This document shows positions 17,393 to 23,229 of a DNA stretch of 23,229 bases, piece after piece. The notes below the pieces were generated by a model. That model worked only from the letters and a program-made list of their open reading frames with translations, was not told the origin of the DNA and did not search any database. The translations under genes and the position numbers were made by a program. This stretch comes from Trichomonas tenax (Eukaryota > Parabasalia > Trichomonadida > Trichomonadidae). The stretch lies in assembly GCA_023091735.1 (NCBI GenBank), contig JALKBU010000825.1, positions 1-23,229 of the forward strand, in the 5' to 3' direction. Within the stretch, counting starts at the first letter, position 1. Every line of letters starts with the position of its first letter.

Positions 17393-17835
17393 GCATTATG
17401 AAGTGTTTTTATAAAAACATTGGTTATAAATCAAAGTTTATCTCTAATACAAACATTTTATTTTCAGGCAAAACGCTTTCATCAAAATCATAAATAGTTA
17501 TGATTTTCGATTGTTAACATAATATATAAATCCAAAAAAATATATATTTCAAGGCAAAAATGACGCAAATAAATATAAAATTAAGGATGTCGTTTTGGAA
17601 GATTATTATGACTTGGGAAGAAAAAAAAAAAGACAAAGTAAGAAGATTTTATGGAAAATAAAAGTAACATTTATTTAAGGGGTAGTAATAAATAAAGAGG
17701 GATAGTTTAATAAGTTGTAATATAAATCCGCTATTAGCATCCTGATTAACTATCTAGCATATGGTAAACATTTTAATGAATTTTTGTTACTAATCAGATC
17801 AAGATCTGATCCAAAATAATGGAAAACTCTGAATT

Positions 17836-18084
17836 TTACAGATTTTCTTCTGCCGAACATTGAGTATTTGATGTCGCTTTGCGAATTTCTGAAATTTTTA
17901 AAACGTTTTCGTGAGTTTTTTTATAAGATTGCGTGCTTCTGGAACTTATGACAGTGTGCTGCAAGGCTCGATCCAGCGCATTGTAGGCTTCAAGAAAAAG
18001 GCCAACAGATCTGTAGAGATTTGAATTTTCGATGCTTTGGAGATCTAGTTGAAATTTTGGGTGCTCTGATTGAAGAGATTGCCA
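17836..18084 (-). pseudogene. Possible decayed gene, best-preserved segment
   Basis: 83 codons are open on the minus strand, with no ATG, from a TGA at 18085-18087 to a TAA at 17836-17838. The translation (for example LYRSVGLFLEAYNALDRALQ) reads like a helical protein rather than spacer. Upstream, across one frameshift, a second frame continues to about 18300 (NINLELNGDDMKKSFLRNIT and LNDLPIVHNNVYFSLDSA) with in-frame stops, and protein-like fragments appear up to about 18720 (DDIAAKTVVPKTAISPKGMK). No family is recognised. The alternative is chance open frames in a slightly more G+C-rich spacer. Confidence 0.35.
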
Positions 18085-18131
18085 TCACTTGATGATGGCT
18101 TGCAGAATCGAGTGAAAAATAAACATTGTTG

Positions 18132-18197
18132 TGAACGATAGGAAGATCATTCAAGAATCTTCTAAAATTATTGTAAGGAAAAAAATCCTATCGTTCA
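18132..18197. repeat. 12-bp inverted repeat, 42-nt spacer
   Basis: TGAACGATAGGA (18132-18143) and TCCTATCGTTCA (18186-18197) are perfect complements. They fall inside the decayed region and would form a stem-loop. Confidence 0.55.
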
Positions 18198-18388
18198 ATG
18201 GCATTCTCAATTTGATTACAAATTACATCAGAAGTAATGTTACGCAAAAATGATTTTTTCATATCGTCGCCATTCAATTCCAAATTGATGTTATTGGAAC
18301 CATGAGGCTATTTTAAGGCCAATAGGAAAAAATCATTCAATCCGAAAAGGAAAACGAATTTTATAATCACAGGTTAAGAAGCAATCAA

Positions 18389-18400
18389 ATTCACGTGAAT
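18389..18400. repeat. Perfect palindrome ATTCACGTGAAT
   Basis: A 12-bp perfect palindrome centred on CACGTG (a canonical E-box core). It is the only such site I noticed in the window; it may be a protein-binding site or chance. Confidence 0.45.
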
Positions 18401-18793
18401 AGAAAAAAAATCTTAAATATTTTGAGTTCGAGCAAATCTCAAATTAAACAGATTCGTGTTGATATTTTAAATACACCGTGACATGGAAATCATTTCCGCA
18501 ACATAACATAATCGATTGTCGTAAAGAATATTTTTGTGAAAATAAAACATTACATGTTTTGTGCCTGCGATGAAGATTTCATACCTTTTGGGGATATGGC
18601 TGTTTTTGGGACAACAGTTTTGGCCGCAATGTCATCTTGTCTTTGGTTAAATTTATCACTGTTACAAACAATGAAGAGGAAACTGATTTAATCAATAATC
18701 GAAGAGGAGATCACATCTGTGTGAGTTGAGCGAAAAACAAAACCAATAAGAAATCTTTTGAAAATCGAAGTCAAACGATCTCCGAAACTTTGA

Positions 18794-18942
18794 ATCATAT
18801 CAGTATTAAGGTCATGTCACTTTTATAATTGCTATCAAAATCAAACATATTGATTTTATATTATAGATTATGATTTATTAAGATTTTAAGATATTATCAC
18901 TTTTAGGTTCTTCTCAAATAATAACCTTAATACTGATATGAT
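18794..18942. repeat. 149-bp element with 19-bp perfect terminal inverted repeats
   Basis: The arm at 18794-18812 (ATCATATCAGTATTAAGGT) is perfectly reverse-complemented at 18924-18942. The 111-bp interior is noncoding and A+T rich and includes a TGTCACTTTTA word at 18815. Size, perfect termini and lack of coding capacity are those of a miniature inverted-repeat transposable element. No clear target-site duplication is seen. Confidence 0.6.
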
Positions 18943-18984
18943 ATTGGAAAAAGAAAACAAACACATTTAGAGAAAAGTTTAAAT

Positions 18985-18996
18985 TGTCACTTTTAT
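18985..18996 (+). promoter_or_regulatory. TGTCACTTTTAT word, initiator-like
   Basis: Contains TCACTTTT, which fits the trichomonad initiator consensus, but lies 279 bases before the transporter ATG. That is too far for a typical trichomonad leader unless an upstream start or unseen intron exists. Confidence 0.3.
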
Positions 18997-19274
18997 TTTT
19001 ACAAAAATTCAATGGTTCAAATATTATGATGTACTACCTAATAACATAAAACGTTTTTATACCTTCGCACAAAAATTGTATCGTTTTGACTTCACTTTAT
19101 GTAAACATTATAAAATATTTATATACATCCAAAAATATAGAACAATTTTCTTAACGTTCACAAAATTATCAAAATTTATTTTTTATTATCTCGAGAAACA
19201 CTATAAGATAAAAATAAGTAAAATAAAATTTAACGATAAAAATAATCAAAAGCTTCGGGACCATTATTTTAAAA

Positions 19275-20708
19275 ATGGATGATTCTATCAATCTCGAAGA
19301 AATGGATGATTACTTGAATCCGCCGCCCGCTCCAGCTACAGATATTGGCTTCGACGGGCAGCCGACATTCGTTCCAAACGACGAAATTCTCGACGATTCA
19401 GGTGCCGCTGAAAGACCCGATGAAATCATGGAAGACGGCATTTCCACACAACCCGACGACACTCCACAAGAACCGGAGAAGCCGGCGGAGCCTGTATCAG
19501 AGCATGGTACTGTACGCAGATTCGCGACAATCCTCAACTTACTTAACTCACTTTTGGGCGCCGGCATTCTCGGTGTCCCAGGATCTATGAAGCACGTCGG
19601 TCTAGTTCCTTCTGTGCTCATTATTTTCGGAATCGCCTTTTTATCACACATTGCAACAGTTTTAACAATCAAGTTACAGCGCAGAGTTGGCGCTGAGGGC
19701 TTCGATGATCTCGCTTATAAGGTTTTCGGCAAATTTGGCTCAATTTCACTCTCAATTATGATTATGTTATTTGCATATTCATGCGACGTCGCTTATCTCG
19801 TCATTGGCACAGATTCCATCGTTTCATTCTTCAAGATGGGCAACATTCAGATCAATAAAGTCTGGCAGCGCGCCCTTATCACAGTTGGTCTCTGGGCAGT
19901 CTTTCCAGGCGCTCTCACGTTCCTTAAGGACATCACATTCCTTCAGTATGCTTCTTTCATCAACTTCAGCTGCATCTGCTTCTTCGTTATCGCTTGCATC
20001 GTAAAGGCCATTCAGATGCTTCCAAAGGGAGTCAACAAGGACATCACATTCGGCACATTCGGTATCGGCATCTTCTCTGCTATCTCCATCTACGGTCTCG
20101 CCTTCGCTCTTCCTGTCGTTGTCCTTCCAATTATCGAACCATACAACAAGAACATCAGGAAGCGGAATATCGTCTCTGCTTGGTCATTCATCCTTTGTTT
20201 CCTCTTCGTTGCCGTCCCAGGTGTCCTCTGTTACCTTATTCTCGGATCTAGCGCCGGATCTAACGTTCTTAACGCTTTCGCTTTAGTCAATCCAAAGGAT
20301 ATCCTCATCAAGTGCGTCCAGGGCGCATTCCTTCTCGTCGTTTGCTGCTCATATCCAGCTATCACACAATCTCTGATTTGTTCTTGGGCAGCACTCATCT
20401 ACAAGGTCGATAGCCCTAAGGCTTTGTCGACAATGAAGAGAATAGTCTGCATTATCTTTGCCAACATCATCCCACTCGGTCTCGCTATGTTCCTCCCGAA
20501 CGTCGGCCCAGCTCTAGGTATCGGCGGTGCCTTCGGTGGCTGTCTCGCAGACTTCTTCTTCCCACCTGCTATGTGGGTCAAGATCTCCAAGAAACCACTC
20601 AAACATTGGCAGAATATTCTCAACATCGTTTTCGCAATCTTCGGCATCATCTGCTGCATCATTGCTACGACATTGGCTATCATGGATGCTTACCAAGCCT
20701 TCAAATAA
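19275..20708 (+). CDS. Amino acid/auxin permease family transporter (SLC38-like)
   Basis: 477 residues. Residues 1-78 form an acidic, Pro-rich cytosolic tail (Asp/Glu runs, PPPAPAT). About eleven membrane segments follow: 83-104, 107-130, 155-179, 199-218, 224-246, 260-287, 299-323, 342-366, 387-407, 410-432 and 447-470. The first contains NSLLGAGILGVP (91-102), the broken-helix substrate/sodium site signature of the AAAP family. The family moves neutral or cationic amino acids with Na+ or H+ across plasma, vacuolar or lysosomal membranes; the exact substrate cannot be read. The nearby second ATG at residue 10 is less favoured because both the tail and its composition start at the first. The gene is the most G+C rich of the window with many C-ended codons, typical of strong expression in trichomonads. 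Antisense frames over it are composition shadows. Confidence 0.93.
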   Translation: MDDSINLEEMDDYLNPPPAPATDIGFDGQPTFVPNDEILDDSGAAERPDEIMEDGISTQPDDTPQEPEKPAEPVSEHGTVRRFATILNLLNSLLGAGILGVPGSMKHVGLVPSVLIIFGIAFLSHIATVLTIKLQRRVGAEGFDDLAYKVFGKFGSISLSIMIMLFAYSCDVAYLVIGTDSIVSFFKMGNIQINKVWQRALITVGLWAVFPGALTFLKDITFLQYASFINFSCICFFVIACIVKAIQMLPKGVNKDITFGTFGIGIFSAISIYGLAFALPVVVLPIIEPYNKNIRKRNIVSAWSFILCFLFVAVPGVLCYLILGSSAGSNVLNAFALVNPKDILIKCVQGAFLLVVCCSYPAITQSLICSWAALIYKVDSPKALSTMKRIVCIIFANIIPLGLAMFLPNVGPALGIGGAFGGCLADFFFPPAMWVKISKKPLKHWQNILNIVFAIFGIICCIIATTLAIMDAYQAFK

Positions 20709-21382
20709 GGTGTGGAAAAATAATGAATAAAAAAATTGTAAATCTATATCCGAATCTCTTAACTCTATCTAACCGTATTTAAATACATGCTAAATTAAAC
20801 ATCAGAAATTGAATAATATTTTTCAATAAAATTTATTAAAGCTATAACGTAGTATAAACATTATGAATAGGATACATGGACCATATTTTTTGCATATCTT
20901 GATATTATTTGACCAATGAATGTTGTTTATTGAAAATTTTGCCGAATGAAATTGAGATTGATTGAAATTAAACTCATAAATAAGCTACCCTATATGAACT
21001 CATGATATTAATTAAATTAAAATCGCGAAAATAAATATTTTAATAACCTTATTATTAGACATGAAAATTATGTTTATATTGAAATGAGTATCATTCATAT
21101 TCATCTTCCTCACTGACATCTAATTAGTATGCATGCTTATCAATCTTTAGATATTCAATAGCAATTGATATCAGTGCTCTAAATCGATATTCTTTTACTT
21201 GATAAAGTTTTGATGTTCTCTCATCTAGAACATGACGCAGCAATTTTAATAGTTGTTGATAATATTATAGCAATGATATTTGTGATTTAAATAGTAACTA
21301 ACGAACGAAAAATTTCTATCTTCAATAGAATTTGTGTCAGACTCGGCTGCGGATTTTTCAAAAGGGTCAAGTTAGGGTGTAA

Positions 21383-21429
21383 AAAAAGTGTAAAAGTACG
21401 ATTATTTCCCACTATATTTTACACTTTTT
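21383..21429. repeat. 13-bp inverted repeat, 21-nt spacer
   Basis: AAAAAGTGTAAAA (21383-21395) is perfectly complementary to TTTTACACTTTTT (21417-21429), giving a stem-loop in otherwise featureless spacer. Confidence 0.5.
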
Positions 21430-23081
21430 ACGAAAATTTTGACGATTATTCCAAAATCAAGATTGGCCGATTTCTCAATACCTGATTAATATCTTGAATT
21501 ACAACTTCAATAATAGATATATATACCTAAGTGCACATATGGATATAGTGTGCACATTCAGATACAAACTTTTGGTCGTAATTTGATCCAGGTTTGTAAT
21601 ATTTTATTCATCTATGTACCTATAATATATACGCATTCTATTTATTTCTATATCTCGTTATTACTGTTTTTTGGGATATTGTATCTCGATGTGTCTGTGT
21701 GTTTAAGTAAGTTGAGTAAGTTGGATGGGTGTTTCCATATATTTATATTCAGGTTCACATAGTGTAAATGACATAGCTGCTAATACAAGTGAAAATGCAA
21801 AACATTTGTCAAAAAGTATTGTTTTTTGATGATTTATTCATGCATTGTTAGTTGCATACAAAATGGAGCATGATAATGCAATTAACTTTTGTTATTGACA
21901 TTATTATATTTTTTCAGATTGTGATTGTTCGTTATTTTTTCTTTTACTGATAGCATTTATTAATATGAATACTTTTAATACTATTTGTACCATATTTGAA
22001 GTTTTTATAGAAATTGAGAAATATACTGTAATATTATCAATATTTGGACTTATTGAGTAATGATAATTGTACTTCTATAGATGTTGTAAAATATGGTGGT
22101 AATTAATTCAATATTAATGATTTTTTTGGTGAATTATATTGTGATTTGGAAAATCAAAGGTTAGTGATAACATCTATGTATATTTATATATATTTATGAG
22201 TATAGTTTGATAGTTTAACAGTATATAAATGCCTAATTATTGATTGTATATCGTGATGCACAATAATTAGTTTGATGAAAAATGACAGGTTATCAATGCA
22301 AAAATGTCGTCATAGAACGTTACATAATTGATTTACAGTCATAGTGACAATGTACAATATATATTATTATATGTATATAATATTTTGCATCGATTTATGA
22401 GTCATTAAATAACTTATGTGAGGATCTGTGCAATATAAAACTTCTCCGACATCGAAAATTTTCTTGATATCAAATCATCGATATTTTGTGAATTTAATGT
22501 TCCACACTGTTTGCACTACAGATACAGATAATAAATAATTTAATTACATACGTCTATAACGCCATATAACACCGGATGCAAACATATCGCAATAAATTTT
22601 GATCTTGTTATGTATATATTACTAAATATCCATACACATCCCTTCTGTGCAGAGACATCTATCAGAAACAACGTAAATAACAAAAATGCTTATGATGAAT
22701 ATTTTTTGACAATGTAAAGAGTTTTTTATCAGAATGTCAGAAATGGAAAATGCGCTTTTAACATACACACACATATGCCAATGCACATTTTAATATAATT
22801 ATCGAAGAATTAGTCATTTTTATAAAACTTAAGTTTTCAATATTAATTATTTCAAGTAATTAAGGATCCGCTATGGCCAAACTTCCTGTATCATCCTTCA
22901 CTTTTTTGGTTTATTTTTAACTTATTTAGCTTGTTTCGATCTGATTTGTACTGAATGAGCTTGTTTGCAAATTAAAATGGTGATCACAAGCTACAAGCAT
23001 CTGGTGCCACAACGCCACAAGGAGCACTACTTCCATGTATTGCTATGACTTCTGTTGTGTATTTGCTGACCATGATATTTC

Positions 23082-23093
23082 TGTCACTTTTAC
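23082..23093 (+). promoter_or_regulatory. TGTCACTTTTAC word, initiator-like
   Basis: Another exact TGTCACTTTT with an initiator-type TCACTTTT core, 136 bases before the window end. The sequence that would be transcribed lies mostly outside the window. Confidence 0.25.
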
Positions 23094-23229
23094 GATTTTC
23101 CTGCCAAATATTTTTGTTAACATATGTTCTTGCTTCATATATAATATGTGTATATATTTTGAAAATAAATTACTGAATTAAAATAGCTCTAAGTCTCTAT
23201 TTCAATGAAAAAATGCAACAAAAGTATTT

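Larger units (their letters stand above)
17393..19274. other. Long spacer with decayed sequence and inverted repeats
   Basis: No intact gene. A possible decayed minus-strand gene covers about 17836-18720, two inverted repeats lie at 18132-18197 and 18794-18942, and a perfect 12-bp palindrome lies at 18389-18400. TGTCACTTTT words occur at 18815 and 18985. A 33-codon frame at 17560-17661 is Lys-rich and not accepted. Confidence 0.55.
20709..23229. other. Long A+T-rich spacer
   Basis: 2.5 kb without a convincing gene on either strand. It holds one inverted repeat (21383-21429), GTGCACAT in two copies 19 bp apart (21531 and 21550), many short AT tracts, and a TGTCACTTTTAC word at 23082-23093 near the end that may belong to a gene beyond the window. 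A 33-codon minus-strand stretch at 22414-22515 with a CKQCG motif is too short to accept. Confidence 0.6.

Noticed and set aside
17560..17661. 33-codon frame after Vps11
   Set aside because: Lys/Ile-rich, short and containing an A11 run; no support as a gene.
19076..19282. 68-codon frame just before the transporter
   Set aside because: It begins with TTG, has spacer-like composition and overlaps the transporter start.
19310..19672. 120-codon antisense frame over the transporter gene
   Set aside because: It lies fully opposite a strong coding frame, and its Gly/Ser/Pro-rich translation is a shadow of that gene's codon bias.
21531..21557. GTGCACAT direct repeat 19 bp apart
   Set aside because: Eight-base repeats are common by chance and no gene lies close by.
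21550..21762. 70-codon frame in the right-hand spacer
   Set aside because: It begins with a GTG, and the Ile/Phe/Tyr-rich translation fits random A+T-rich sequence.
1..23229. CRISPR array, tRNA or rRNA genes, bacterial operon
   Set aside because: No regularly spaced identical repeats, no cloverleaf or rRNA-like blocks, and intron, Rab, SET and Vps11 genes show the DNA is eukaryotic.

Overview
The window looks like nuclear DNA from a parabasalid protist, most likely a trichomonad such as Tritrichomonas or Trichomonas. Three things support this. The single intron I can place ends in GCTAACACACAG, one base from the trichomonad branch-point/acceptor motif ACTAACACACAG. Several gene-upstream elements match the trichomonad initiator consensus TCAYWYTW. 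The gene set is purely eukaryotic: SET methyltransferase, CaMK-like kinase, Rab, Vps11, a SLC38-type transporter, and B-box and TLDc domains. Genes are short-spaced, nearly intronless and transcribed singly. Spacers are very A+T rich, while coding regions (especially the B-box/TLDc gene and the transporter) are clearly richer in G+C. There is no operon structure.

Layout. 1-1536: spacer with foldback repeats. 1537-2515 (-): broken gene for a beta-helix-type surface protein, with a second shorter relic of the same family at 4400-4640 (-); between them lies an intact SET-domain gene (2590-4278, -) with a four-copy AAGGGG array at its 5' end. 4714-5289 (-): intact gene of unknown function. 5752-6450 (+): frameshifted relic of a protein with treble-clef-like repeats of the kind seen in phages, large DNA viruses and homing elements, carrying a compact double hairpin. 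6560-7568 (+): CaMK-like kinase interrupted by a 76-nt intron. 7977-8567 (+): Rab GTPase. 10015-12198 (+): a large protein that I read as PARP-like fold + two B-boxes + coiled coil + TLDc. 12736-14244 (+): all-helical, possibly armadillo-like protein. 14807-17392 (+): Vps11. 19275-20708 (+): amino acid/auxin permease-type transporter. 20709-23229: A+T-rich spacer.

Functional links. Rab and Vps11 (a HOPS/CORVET core subunit) both belong to endolysosomal tethering and fusion, and amino-acid transporters of this family often sit on lysosomal or plasma membranes. The physical closeness may still be chance, because trichomonad genes are not arranged by pathway. Five consecutive plus-strand genes (kinase, Rab, B-box/TLDc, helical protein, Vps11) share an upstream element, consensus TGYCAYGTAAA. 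A second word, TGTCACTTTT, occurs at least seven times in spacers.

Most interesting items: the PARP-like/B-box/TLDc architecture with an altered catalytic triad; the shared promoter-like words; the treble-clef relic with its double hairpin; and several perfect foldback repeats.
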